Assembly (NCBI GenBank): GCA_038496445.1
Contig: JALMLS010000504.1
Span: forward strand, 124,001 to 188,000
Origin: Trichosphaerium sp. ATCC 40318
Taxonomy: Eukaryota; Discosea; Flabellinia; Trichosidae
Reading direction: 5' to 3'
DNA length: 64,000 bases
This document shows positions 11,698 through 24,084 of the stretch, in pieces; the first letter of the stretch is position 1, and every line of letters starts with the position of its first letter. Below the pieces are notes generated by a model that saw only the letters and a list, made by a program, of their open reading frames with translations, ran no database searches and was not told the DNA's origin. Both the position numbers and the translations under genes were made by a program.

Positions 11698-13761
11698 ATG
11701 TATCCAAAGCGAAGTCAGTCCGAGGTAGATAGCAAAGGAGCTGAGAATAAACGCCATCTGAGGTAAGAGAACTGGATAAAGTCACAAAACGCTGTTTTTT
11801 AATGCATGTATTTTAGCCAAATGGATAAATACACACCGTCTGACTCTCGTACAAAGGTTAACGCAAACCTCTTTACACTGCCTAATGAGATTTTGGGCGT
11901 CATTCTCTGTTTTACTACCAAAGCACGTTATTCAGCCGCTCAGAGTTGTCACAGACTTGCCGCAATCGTTCATGATGTTATTGGGTACTACAGCGCGACG
12001 TTGAAGACGATAGATGATGCCAAGGCTTTCGCAAAGTACAAGGGCGCTCTACAACACACCAATGTAAAAGTACTCAAATCAGTGCCAAGTGAAGGCATCA
12101 AACTGCTTAAAGGCGTTCGTAGTGTCAATCTCAAGTATACCAATGTAACAGACGAAGCATTATCGTTCTTATCAGGTGTACACACCATCAACCTAAAGAG
12201 AACTCTGATAACAGACAAAGGTACTCATTCAAACTTAAACACGTGGACTGTCCGGTCTGAAAACACTCATCAGTTTAATACAACCATCTCCAATCACATT
12301 TTTCTAATTTTATTCAACGATACCATCACGTTTTTTTTAAAAGCTTATCACGTGTTAGGTTTAAAAGCGCTTAAAGGTGCTCATACAATCAATCTTCAAG
12401 GAGTGCGAAGAATTACAGATGAAGGTATAAAAGCGCTTAAAGGTGCTCATAGTATCGACCTGAGACAAACCAAAGCAACAGACAATTCAATAAAAGTATT
12501 CTCTGGGATTCACACTATTAATGTTGGTCGTACTAGAGTAACAGATGAAGGCATCAAAGCGCTTGCTGGTGTTCATACTATTGGCCTTGATAGAGCAAGG
12601 AAAGTTACAGATGAAGGTCTGAAAGCGCTTGCTGGTGTTCACACAATAGATTTTGACAACTGCAGGTGTACTATTGATGGTATAAAAGCGCTTAAAGGAG
12701 TTCACAAGATTAATTTGGCTGGAGCGGTTACAGATAAGATGCTCATGGTTCTGGCAGGTGTTCATACGATTGATCTTAGGTCTTGTTATCAATTTACAGA
12801 TGAAGGTGTAAAAGCTCTTGCTGGGGTTCACACAATTAACCTGGAAAGAACTACAGTTACAGATGAAGGTGTGATACCACTTGCTGGTGTTCATACAATT
12901 AGCCTTAATGATACCATGGTTACAGAAAGAGGTGTCAAAGCACTTGCAGGGGTTCATACAATTAGTTTAGACGGAATTTCAATAACAGATGAAGGCTTGA
13001 AAGCACTTGCGGGCGTCCATACAATCAGACTTGGAATGAATCAGGAATTTACAATTAAAGGAATGAAAGCTTTGGCAGGTGTTCATACTATACACCTTCC
13101 AGCATGTGATATTCCAGAACAGGGTGTTATATCACTGGCCGGCGTGCACAAAATCAACCTTTGGGAATCTAATATCACAGATAAAGGTCTCAAAGCTCTT
13201 TATGGAGTTCACACAATTTATCTCGGTGGCACTAATGTTACAGATGATGGTGTAAAAACACTTGCTGGTGTTCACACAATACACCTTCGTTCTACAAGAG
13301 TGACTGATGAAGGTGTAAAACCACTTGCAGGAGTCCATTTCATTGACCTGGAGTACACTGAAGTTACAGATGAAACATTAAAAGCACTTGCAGGAGTTCA
13401 TACCATTAAACTTGCCCATTCTTCCCTGATAACGGATGAAGGTATAAAAGCGTTGAGTGGTGTTCATACGATTGATCTTAAGGACACTAAAGTTACAGAT
13501 GAAGGTGTCAAAGCACTTTCAGGTGTACACACTATAGATCTAGAGAGCACTAAAGTTACAGATGAAGGTGTAAAAGCACTTGTTGGCGTCCACGAAATTT
13601 CTCTTAGATTTACAAGTGTTACAGATGAATGTGTTAATGCCCTAGCAGGTGTTCACACTATTAAAATGGGAGGAACAAAAGTGAGTGACAAAGGTATAGA
13701 AGCACTTCAGCTGGCTGGCGCATTTGTTATATCAAGTGAAAACAATGAAGGTTTCTGGTAA
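11698..13761 (+). CDS. F-box-like/LRR repeat protein, copy B (intact, three exons)
   Basis: Exons are 11698-11762, 11817-12220 and 12359-13761. The first exon (MYPKRSQSEVDSKGAENKRH) ends AG|GTAAGA and joins in phase to SQMDKYTPSDSR. Copy C has the same exon with mostly conservative changes. Intron 2 (12221-12358) stays open by chance, giving a misleading longer frame; splicing it joins LITDKG to LKALKGAHTI in perfect repeat register. An F-box-like segment (LPNEILGVILCFTTKARYSA) is followed by about 23 LRR units of ~21 residues (GVHTIxLxxTxVTDEGVKALA). By analogy with F-box/LRR proteins it may be an SCF-type substrate adaptor, but that role is inferred. The GVHTI-x-L...TD consensus recalls LRRs of amoeba-infecting giant viruses, an unverified impression. 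Confidence 0.85.
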
Positions 13762-14264
13762 AATGTAGAGGGAATCATTTTGGTTCTATAAGATTAATTT
13801 AGGTCTTAGATAGAAGAATAAACAAACTTTTTAGAGTAATCTAAAACATTTCAGTCAAGCTAATAATATTTTTTACAATACACATTTTTAATGGTTGTAC
13901 ATGTTTTACTCCGTTACATATATTTTGATAAACTTCAGTTGACTTGTATAAATCAGCAACAACATACAAAGCTTAAACAACATGGCAAGCAGGAGCAATC
14001 ACCCACATCTCCCAAAAATCTCCTTTATAGTTTATCTTCTCCAAAAACCTTTCTTTTATTTTCTGAGTGTTCTTATATAATTATACCAAATACTTGGTGC
14101 TGTGCTAGAGCCACAAGATATTTTGTCTTTCGCCCAACATCGTCTATAGTTAGTTTTCTGCGGTTAGATAGAAGAGAGTAAAATGACAGTGATAGAACTC
14201 TATCACTTTAAACAGTGAAATCAGATCTTTATTATTTGTTGTTCGTTGTGTTCAAAGGTAGCAA
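13762..14264. other. Intergenic, shared 3' flank of the F-box/LRR cassette
   Basis: The first ~80 bases (AGAAGAATAAACAAACTTTT) match the 3' flanks of copies A (1,265-1,320) and C (38,750-38,800). I see no gene in the remainder. Confidence 0.5.
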
Positions 14265-14700
14265 GAGGAAAACACTTGGTTTCTCAATATCCAAATTGTC
14301 AACACTGACTTTCCAAACCTACACAGCATTTAACTATCTACTAGTTTTGGTGTTAAAAATAATCAAACCTTTACCTGAATACTAAGAGGTTTGGGTAGGT
14401 CACATGTTTGAGGATCATTTCCACATACAAACCATCTGTATTCGTAATAATATGATGTTGACTCTTGTTTCTTGTAACCCAAGCGATTGTAATGTGGATG
14501 ATCATACTTACGATTGGCGACTGTTCAATAACAAAAACGCTGCTGAAACTGTGGGCTATTGTTGTTGCACAGACAATACTAGAGCAATAGGATGGAAATG
14601 GATATTGTGATGGGGGATTTGGTGCTATCGATGACACTTGAGCTCTAGGGAAAGCATACTTGGCTCTCACTGTAATATGCAGCAACAACGTGAGCTACAA
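14265..14700 (-). pseudogene. Truncated MRH-domain gene fragment beside copy B
   Basis: On the minus strand one reads ITVRAKYAFPRAQVSSIAPN, PPSQYPFPSYCSSIVC, then out of frame YYYEYRWFVCGNDPQTC, and finally FGKSVLTIWILRNQ. These match consecutive exons of the intact MRH gene. The exon encoding CAVCSAFEGRW is deleted: the junction joins CAAACATGTG to the later GCATGTGACC site, so the deletion ends share CATGTG. It sits tail-to-tail with copy B. Confidence 0.75.
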
Positions 14701-14780
14701 AATCAAGTTTGCCTCCAACAATAGCAATACAAAAAAAAAATGTGATTGACTAACTTTATTGTCGTGAAGTACAAGTTGTA

Positions 14781-16268
14781 TTAGTTCATAGTAATACTAC
14801 CTGTGTACGTATTACAATCGAACTGTATAGTAGCTTTGGTCCATTTACGAACAAATACACCACTATTACTTGATGTTTCATGACAAACCTCCGTTGGTGT
14901 TCCGTAGTCTACTTTTAGTTCATCTGGGAACAAGTATGGTTTTCCTCCAGCTCCTGGAGGATCGTTACCTTTTGAACAACCGCTCCAACCATATCCAAGC
15001 CATGCGTAAGGTCCTCTAACCAGCAGGAAACCTGCCAAGTCTTCATTGAACTGAGGAAGAGGAGAGACATGCTCATCTATTGTGTACTAAAACAAAAAAA
15101 AAGTCAGTGTTTTCTTATTTAGTCTAAAAGTTGTTTTACCTTGTAGTACAAAGCATTGGTATATGCTTCAGAGTCTTTGTTACATTCAGCTCTGAATGTA
15201 AGCGCACATTTTTCTTTTGTAGGCGTTGCAAAACCAGTAAACTGTTGCCAACTCCATCCACCTTTTCCAGCAATAGCAGCATGTACTTTGGCAATATTCG
15301 CTCTCCAAGTTGTATAAATCGCTGTAGTGTCGGTTTGTGTGAGACCCATATCTGCTGTACAATAGTAGTCTTCTTCAGTCGCCCCACCTTATAAAAGTCA
15401 GAAAAAAAGAAACGAATAATCCGATAAAATGCAATACCGTATTTGGAGTGATCGCAGAATCCCTGCTTTGGTTGCCATCCTTGTCTGTTTGCAGGGTAAT
15501 CTGTCCAGCCATCATCAAGATAAAATCCAGATATCTGAGGATTGCCAAGGCCTAAAAACGTTAGGAACAAATAACAACGGCTAAAAAGCCCAGAACTTGC
15601 CTGTTTCGCCAAGAATCACGTGATTTATCAAATAATCCGTTAATGTCGTATTACGATGATCCCAAAGGTATTCACCACATGGAACGCCTCCACAGTCGCA
15701 TGGGTCGGTACAAGAACCATCTCCGTGAGGATGTTGAGGTGTTTGATCTTGATCATGATAAAACTCTGTACAAAGAGGAGGATCGTAGTTTTTGTCGCAT
15801 TGAGGCACGTGATAATTATTTTTACCAGAGAACTTTAAAAACCACCCAACGTAAGCAGAGTCCGTTATCTTTGTGCGTACATTCGTATACCAAGGAAGCG
15901 CTGATCACGTGCGTTAGTAAAAAGGCAAGTAAAAAAGAAATTAAACCGACGTTACCTTTGACAAGGTTTCTGTACACGAAAACTTTTGTTTTCGGATTAA
16001 CGGCCTTTACAAGTTTCACTTGTTCCACCAGTAGCTCCTCACAGTTCATTGGTTTTGCGTTAGCCCATAACTGCTTCGCATTACTCCAATCAAAATCAGC
16101 AATACCGAACTGAGCAGCAAACTTGGCATCGAAGAAGCCAGAGTCATTACAAGGCATAAATATAGTCGACATTTGCATATCATAAGTTGGCGTCCAGTTT
16201 GGCGTTGTACCGCAGTACCCCAACGCCAATAAGGCGATGAATACTGCTAGAGATGCGTCGTGTATCAT
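14781..16268 (-). CDS. Secreted glycoside-hydrolase-like protein of a conserved protist/algal family
   Basis: Start at 16268 (MIHDASLAVFIALLALGYCG, signal peptide); the upstream in-frame GTG/ATG lacks a signal. Exons join as YRNLVK to ALPWYTNVRTKI, then KFSGKNNYHVPQC, CTEFYHDQDQTPQHP, CDCGGVPCGEYLWDH, LGNPQISGFYLDDGWTDY, WSWQQFTGF, VRGPYAWLGYGWSGC and FVRKWTKATIQFDC. The acidic DD in GFYLDDGW and the (beta/alpha)8-like order suggest a hydrolase resembling the hypothetical GHL-type families; substrate unknown. Many cysteines fit extracellular folding. The intron at 15,552-15,600 has a GC donor (GCAAGT), the only phase-consistent splice there. Confidence 0.75.
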
Positions 16269-16570
16269 ATGTTGGTTTGGGTAATGGCTACTTATTTCAA
16301 TGTGCACCGGCTGGAACAAGGAATATTACTTCACCTTTTAACTTGTTTTTTTTTTCCGAGTTCTCATCCAAACGCGCCAATACAAGGGTAGCTAACTTGA
16401 TGCGCCTATCCACTATCTTAATATGCCGAATTATGAGCTATTTACGTGTGAGAATATCTTTTAACCGTCGGCTAAGATGACCGAAATCAGAATTTTTTGC
16501 GAAATTAACGTCTGCATCTTCAGAGTTACATTTTAACAAGTATCTTTGTACAATACATCTTTTATTATTA
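16269..16570. other. Short intergenic region between two minus-strand genes
   Basis: About 300 bases with the promoter of the glycoside-hydrolase-like gene and the 3' end of the kinase gene. I see nothing else. Confidence 0.4.
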
Positions 16571-19500
16571 TTAGACAGTGAGAGAGTTACAAACATCTTC
16601 CATTGAAGGCCTTTCATCTGGGTCTATCTGCCAACATTTCTCCATCACAGCCATGTATTTCTTGGGTGTCAAGTCTTCATTGACCGCAGGTGTAACACCT
16701 TTATCTCTGATACGAACTGCCAAATTTAACATATCGTCTCCAACCTCTGACCAAGGCTCTGTCTCATGAAAAACTTCAAACTATAGCCACAAATGTAAGC
16801 AAACAATATCTCTCAAAGGTGCACGTGACAAAAGGGTCGTACAAGGAAACTAGCAAATGACCAAACATCTGATTTTGGAGAATATTTCTTTTTCATGTTC
16901 TCTGGTGCCATCCATCTATAACATTATTAATATCAGTCTCTTGTGTTCTAATATAGTATAATATACCGTATTGGACCGATGGAGCTTTTTGTTTTGGCAT
17001 AGTTTGTCTCGTCAGTGCCAAGGAGTCTTGACATACCGAAATCACTTATTTTTGGTGTGTTTGATTTGTCTAGCAACACGTTTCGCGCTGCCAGGTCTCT
17101 ATAGTATCATATTAGTAATTTTATTGTCTAGTGGTTATCAACATTACCTGTGTATGATGCCTTCTTTGTGTAAGTGATGAAGACCCTTTGCAACACCCAA
17201 TATGATTTTTTCTTTTTGTTTCATTGATAGTTTTGAAGAATCTGAGAAAAGAAGAGTGTCCAAAGATCCACCTATTAAAAAGTACGGTTACATAAAACGA
17301 TCAAGTCAAGTAAAGCAAAAAGTAAACGAACCAGCCATGAATTCCATTACTAGCAAGTAAATCATATCATCTTTGACACTCACACCAAACACCTAAAAAT
17401 ATAAGAAAAAAGAAAGAAAAAGCAACGATATTTTTTCAGTACCTGCACGACATTGTTATGAGGTCTCAACTCAACCATAAGTTTGGCTTCTGCAACAAAG
17501 CTTTCTGTAGCAGCAACATCCGAACAAAATTTTATAGCAACACTATTGAATCGCCAAGTTCCTTTCCTCACAACTCCATAACTTCCAGCTCCTATTCTTT
17601 TTCCAAGTTTTAATTCATCATAATCGATTAACCACGTGTGGTCCATGTTGTTATGCAACGCTTTTTCCAAGCCTTGACTATCTAAGTTCAATGTTAGACT
17701 ATATTTATTTTATGCAATAAAAGTACCACTACTGAGAATCTCGACAGGACCGTAAACTGAGTCGCCTACCAATCCAATAATTAGTTCAGAAAAAAATAGG
17801 AAAAAAAAAAGTTTACAACAAACCTTTGTCATTAGAATCATTAACACGTGGATCTAATGAAATTAGCTAGATTTATGTATCTCTTACTTACTTATTGGTT
17901 GGGTATCCATTGTAGTCTCTCCGTAATTTGTTTCTGACTTAACACGTGTTTCTAAAACCAATATAAACTTAGGGCTTTGATCTAGAAATCATACCAGGTA
18001 AATTATGTGATGTTGATTCCGTCTTTTTCTTCTAATAAAAACGGTTATTCCATGAAATTAGACATGAGGCACAAACCTTTCGTTTTCTGAGCCAATATAT
18101 TAACACTACAACTACGCATACACCTAAAATGACTCCAATAACAACAATAATGGCGATTAGTGCTGTTACTACTCCGGCTAGCCCTCCACCTTCCATACTG
18201 TCTGTAGATGTATCTCCTTCGACAGGCGCGAGCGTAGGCGGAAGTGTTGGAAGGGCGCAAGCATTGCAGGGTTGCAATACCACCGCTCCAGATGTATTCT
18301 GTTCGATATTACAACATACTCCGTTACCTTTAAACTGTGAGACAAGTAGGTACTATCATATCTCGTTGCAACGTACGCATATCATTCACAGGCTCTAGTA
18401 TCATAACAGTTAATACCAAGGTGTCTGCATTTTTCTCGTCTACCATCACATCTGCAATTTGATCGGAATGGCCGCGAACTTGCATGGCTATTCGTTCTCC
18501 AATAACTTGGAGGGTCTCAGAACGATTTTCACTAATGGTAACCTCATAAATGAATTCTAGTAAATATTTAGACGCTAAAATCACGTGCGGCATACCCTTG
18601 AAAACACATTGTGAAACACTTAAAAATGTGTTTTGGTTGGCTTTAATAGTGCGAGTAGCTCCTTGCTCTACCACTGGTTGTGCCATTCCATCTCTAGTTA
18701 TGGTATAGAACTAATACATGCATTAGATTTTCTATAAATTGCATGTGGTAAAGACATGCAGTGCCAGTTCGATCAAGTAGAATCATAGTATCACTTGGTT
18801 CTATAAGTGTCTAAATAGTTTATTTCGTCAGTAGTCGTATTTTTAGACAAATGTTAAACGTACAACTATATCAGCACATGGTCTAGCCATTGTGGCTTCG
18901 CGACTAAAATCTCCTGTTCCTTGTCTTTGGTATAACCCTGCATCAGTTTCCGAGCACGCCCATACATCACCTTAATATTAAATCATTAACAAAATCCTTT
19001 CTCAGAAACAAAGATAAGCGGGCGCTTCATCGCCTCTTTAACATACCTGAGTTAATTTCAGTGACTTTATACGGCCCCGCATTCGTAGAAGGCACAACAA
19101 TACGTCCAAATGGTATGGTAAGAGAACTATCATATCTCTAGATATTTGTAAGTGGCTGATGAAGAAAAAAAAACAAAGTTGTAATTACATAAAGCTGTTC
19201 GTCTGCAACTACAAGTAACAGATTAAGACTAAGTGAATCCTCATTGCTTAATGTAATATCCAGAGATGTATTACGAGATGGTTGGTTAGGAGGAAATTGC
19301 ACTTTAACACATTCTTCATTGCCACCTGGCGCGATAAATTGACCTGCAGCAAAGCCACAAAGATACCATTCGTTAATAGGAGGACCATTATAACACAGAT
19401 ACGCAAAGTCGAAGTCTTCGTTGCCAGACAAAGCTACAACTTCGCACCTTAGGCATCCGTTAACATTATTTGTGTAAATAGTACGTACGAGCGTAAGTTA

Positions 19501-19962
19501 TTTCGATTGGTAAGTGCTTCAGGCATTTTTACATTGTATTGGTATCCCACTGAACCGAATGTTTTAACGAAAAGGTTGTCTGCTGACCTAAAGGCTTAAA
19601 TTTTATACACATAACACGAGCACGTGCTCATTTATCAAGTTGTCTCTTTAAAATAATTAGTTCTCACCCATACATTCCAGCTATTGTCTGGTTTTTGTCG
19701 TCATCTTCTGTTTTTAATAGGTCCAGTATTATACATGCGTCTGTAACCAAACTATCAGTACTATCAATAATACAAGCTTCTATTTCCTGTTCACAGGCTC
19801 CCAAGCATTCAGTTCCGTCAAAAGTATTGCTAGCTTATATTTGCTTTAAAAAAACGTGTATTTCACTCAAACGCTACCTGTATAAGTGCAGTACTCCTGA
19901 TTTCTCACCAAATGAATATAATACACGCTAATTAAAGCTAAAACAGCGAATACCGCTCGCAT
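16571..19962 (-). CDS. Receptor tyrosine-kinase-like protein
   Basis: About 13 exons on the minus strand. Start 19962 encodes a signal peptide ([18 protein letters not shown]). The ectodomain is Cys-containing ([60 protein letters not shown]) and I do not recognise its fold. A single TM helix ([20 protein letters not shown]) is followed by basic WLRKRK. The kinase is complete: P-loop [15 protein letters not shown], lysine in VAIKF, catalytic loop HRDLAARN, ISDFG, RWMAPE, and C-lobe [15 protein letters not shown] ending near 16,571. HRDLAARN is the form typical of tyrosine kinases. Ligand and pathway are unknown. Several introns contain CACGTG. Confidence 0.85.
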
Positions 19963-20188
19963 CGGTGCCACGTTTTATTCAAACTTGTTGGTGTAGAAAA
20001 CTCACCAAATTTGGGTTAACGACAACACTAATTTCCCGGTCTTATCACGACGTTACTCACAGCGAAATAGTAGACTTCATGTGTTGTTTTTACGGATTGG
20101 TAAAGTGAAAACACAACACGAAGCTCCCCGGTACAAATATAGCACAGCCAGCGCACCACTCAAAAATGAAGAGCGTGGTTGCTTGAGT

Positions 20189-23100
20189 TTATTTTTTGAA
20201 AAAGGGTCGTCTGGGAGATAGTTGGGGAAGAAGTCTTAGTTGTTTCCAAATAGCAGAAAACGATGGCCTCATATCTGGTTGTTTGGACCAACACGCTTGT
20301 AAAATATCAACCACAGATTTATCTACATCTTGTGGTATCTCAGGCCTGTTTCCTTCAAGAACATGACTTCTTATTTGAAATTGAGTCAGACCTATAAACA
20401 CAATAAGCAAGCAATCCACTTTTCTCCACTTCGTAGATTTGTGAGAATAATTTAACCGTATCCCTTACCCGGATAAATCGGTTGGCCAACTACCACTTCC
20501 CACATGACAACACCGAAACTATCACGTGATGAGATATTTCCAATTAGAGAAATATGTATTGAGGGTAGGTACCTATACACATCACTTTGTTTAGAAACTC
20601 CGCTGTTTGTTATCACTTCAGGTGCCATCTAAGTACACGCATTATGTTTGGGTAGTCTTAGAGTGTCCTTTATGTTACCCAATGTGTTGATCCTATGATG
20701 CCATCTGTTGGTTTTCTTGTAGTATTGCTCAGTCCAAAATCGCATATTTTTGTGATTGTACAATCTCTTGATAGAAGCAAGTTGAGGCTCTTTAAATCAG
20801 CATGAACGAAGCCTTGCCGTAAAAATTATCATCTTATAGTTTGGATGATATCTATCCTCACGTACCCCGCCTATGTATGTGATTCATACCCTTCGTTGTA
20901 TCTAATAGAATATTTATCTTTTCCTTTGCGGAAAGCTCAGTCTAATGCAAGGTGTTAAAAAGGCAATTCACTTCAAACAACGTACTTTATTTTGATGAAC
21001 TCTTGAGTACAGGCTACCGCCTTCCATGTATTCCATCACTATCCCAAATTCAGGAAGCTCAATAACAGCTGCCATCAACAACACTATATTTGGATGCTGA
21101 ACCTGACTGTTAAGAACATAATTAGTAACAAAGTGACTAGCGCTTGATACCTTAAAATAGTGATTTCTCGTCTAAATTCATCTAAATTATCTTCGTGACT
21201 CTGTTTCCATACTTTTACGGCGACCAAGTCAGGTCCCCAATTCGCCTTGCAACTGTGAGTATCCAGGAATATATTTTTTTCATGTACCTTGTAAAGAATT
21301 GCACCTGAGCCTCCGGAACTGACTCTTTCCATTGAAGTGAAATCGCTTTTTTTAAGCTCTGAAATACCAAATTGATTATCAGTCACAACATACTTTGATG
21401 GAGTTTTAATGATAATAAACCTATCAGAATCACCTAAATACACCTTAATTAAGCCAAAATAAGAGTCTATCAAAATACCTTCAGCTGTAAACATTGCAAT
21501 AGTATTAACACTTCGATCTGTTGGTATTTTTATTTTAACTTCAACTGTCGCTTGCTGTAACAATCATTAAGGAGTACTCGTGTTTCATGACTTATAACTT
21601 ACTGGGACAACATTCCCTTGTCTTGGTTGTATTCGTATCCATGGCATAGATGTGTCAACTTGAATAAAGAATTGTCGCTTTCTCTTAGATGGATTGTGTA
21701 TTGTCAGAGAAGAAACAAAGTATCCACAATAAACTGTGAATTCTGGTTGTCTCGTCGAAAGTTGGAATGGCGCTGACGACGAAAAAAGTCTTGTTAAAAT
21801 ATTTGTAGTGCCTAAGCAATTAATTAATCACCACGATGGATAATAACCGAGTACTTTTTTTTTCAAGCATCGACTCAGCTCTACAAGAAAAAAAATAATT
21901 AGGGTACCGAACTAAGAAAATAATAAGAAAGTATTTAATTACCTCTCCAGAAAACTAGACATGTGCTGGTATGGTGAGTTCGTGATCAAGTTATTCAATT
22001 GAGATTGCATAGCATCTTTATTACTCTCAGAAAACCCCAACATTTCATTGAGTCTCCAATCGTCAATAGCAAACGAGCAACATCCACCAGCAGCTATAAT
22101 ATCGATAGCTCTAGAGATTCATTAAAAACGACATCGTATGGAGGTGTTTTGAGTACCTATCCTCAAGTCCTTCAACGAACATAGGTGAGCTCCGTATTTT
22201 TGTATCCCCCATACCCAAACACCCGTATTTATTGGAACCCCAAGTATATACACAAGCCGTTGCTAAAAAATCAACTTTTAGAACCCAAAAAAAAATAAAA
22301 AAATAGAGATTACCAGTCAACGCTACAGTGTGATAAGCTCCACATGCAATTTTGATAACCGTTTCTCCTACCAAGCCTTTTACATGTTTTGGTGCTGGAA
22401 CAGCGTTTTCCTTGACACCATGTCCAAGTGAACCTGAAAAAATATAAAAACCTCCTTACCAACATTCCTTTTTTTGGCTTACCGTAGAACCCAAGACCGA
22501 ATGTATAAACCTTTCCACCTTCTTATGTTAGAATAACAATGAATTTATTTAGGTGATTAAACGCTTACCAGCAATACCAACAATATGCTGCGCTCCTGAA
22601 CTGATAGCAGTAAATCTCTCTTTTATATCTTTAGACACATGAAACATTTTTACACGGTTAGCTGGAGTATGCTCAACATTACGTCTATACGCTACAAGTC
22701 CAATCGCTTGAGCTAACTTGAAAGCAGCGGATTCTTTTGCTAGAGAAAAAAAGGGTTTAGATGGCATACAAAGGTCAGAGTTCCTCTGACAACGTACCTA
22801 GCGTTCCCAAGTTAAGCAAAAAAACCTCACCCTTTCCTTTTGACTTGTTAGTACTTTTTTTCGTTCTGTATTGTTAGTACTCACTGCTGAGAAGGACCAA
22901 TGCTTCATCAGTGAAACTAGCGTCTTTTATATTCTTTGCTACTTGGACACGTTTTGTGGAGTTTTCAGTTGCTCCCCATACATACACTGTATCATCTCCT
23001 TTTAACAAAAAGTAAGTGTTTTCTGCACTAACACTGTACATGCAACGAAAAATATAGGCTTACTTGTTATAGCGCATGAGTGTACTGTACCAGCAACCAT

Positions 23101-24084
23101 ATCTCTAATCTTTACACCGCCAATAGTATTTGTAATACGTTCAGGAGCCAAAACAATATCTGGATATCTAGCCTCAATTTGACATTTGTTATTGTTTCCC
23201 CACGCCCATACTGTGAACTCTTCTTTTGAAGTATCAGAGTATGCTATCGTGTGATCCTTCCCACATGAAATTACTTATTCAATAGTGTTATGTAATATCA
23301 TAATAAGGAGTAGTTTTATTCACCTTTTATTTTAATATGATCCAATCTGCTGATATGAAAAGGTTGACGTCTATCAACTTCATCGCCTGTACCGAGCTGA
23401 ATTATTAGGTACAGTTTAATCACTGCGTGAATACCTTTCCATACCTTCCTTGTCCCCAACAGAAAACTCTGTCGTCATCTAATAATAATAATCAAAAAAC
23501 ATAAACGACTGTTGGCATCACGTGGCCTTATTTGATAAAAAAAGATCTAAACGATTTTCTGTACCCAGTATCGCTGCTGCGTGAAAGTAACCGCAAAAAA
23601 CTTTCTTAACACTCGATGTAAAAGATAATAAACGTGGTACTAATGTCCCCTGAGTAGTCTCTCCAGCTTGGTACCCTCCCCATGCGTATAACTTGGCAAC
23701 TAAGTAAAAAATACTGTCAATACCCAAAATAATTTACTTCCTTCTAAAAACAGAATAAAAAAGCACGTGCCACGTCCAGTACTACTACCCGTAATACTCG
23801 AAGACTATTTATCGATAGATGTAAATAAAATAGTAGAATAGGTAAAATACACTATACCTGTGGCTTATCGCCTGAAGAAGCCGATCCCGAACTGTGTTGA
23901 AGGTCAATATTCAAACTTTTGCGGTAAAAAATTAAATTGCCTGATAGTACCCTTCTTTTGATGCTATGGCATCCATTGACGCACTACTAGGCGTCTAAAA
24001 GCATAATAATAAATATGGACGGTATTTATCGGTTAGTATTACGCGTACATCGACAAGAAGCCAGTCAATCTCTACGTTAGCCAT
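20189..24084 (-). CDS. RCC1-repeat protein fused to a TKL-type kinase
   Basis: Start 24084 (MANVEIDWLLVD) leads through short exons (TPSSASMDAIASKEG, then LNIDLQHSSGSASSGDKPQ via a 35-nt intron) into RCC1-type propeller repeats: LYAWGGYQAGETTQG, VFCWGQGRYGK, VWAWGNNNKCQIEA, VYVWGATENSTK and VYTWGSNKYGCLGMGD, each followed by a ..CG..H..A segment. A linker (21,600-21,560) precedes the kinase: ERVSSGGSGAILYKV, VAVKVWKQ, HADLKSLNLLL, KICDFGL, MAPEV, SFGVVMWEVVVG, ACWSKQPDMRPSFSAIW. All key catalytic residues are visible. No TM segment, so cytosolic. The propeller presumably provides partner binding. About 20 exons; some internal boundaries are uncertain. Confidence 0.8.

Noticed and set aside
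12487-12957. Long antisense frames in the LRR arrays (also at 39,646-40,116 and 2,069-2,410)
   Set aside because: They repeat a Cys/Asn/Thr-rich pattern created by the complement of the LRR repeats; no start context, splice or domain supports them.
11806-13761. A continuous 651-codon frame starting MYFSQMDK
   Set aside because: It reads through intron 2 and starts inside intron 1. Copies A and C have stops in intron 2, and splicing restores repeat register.
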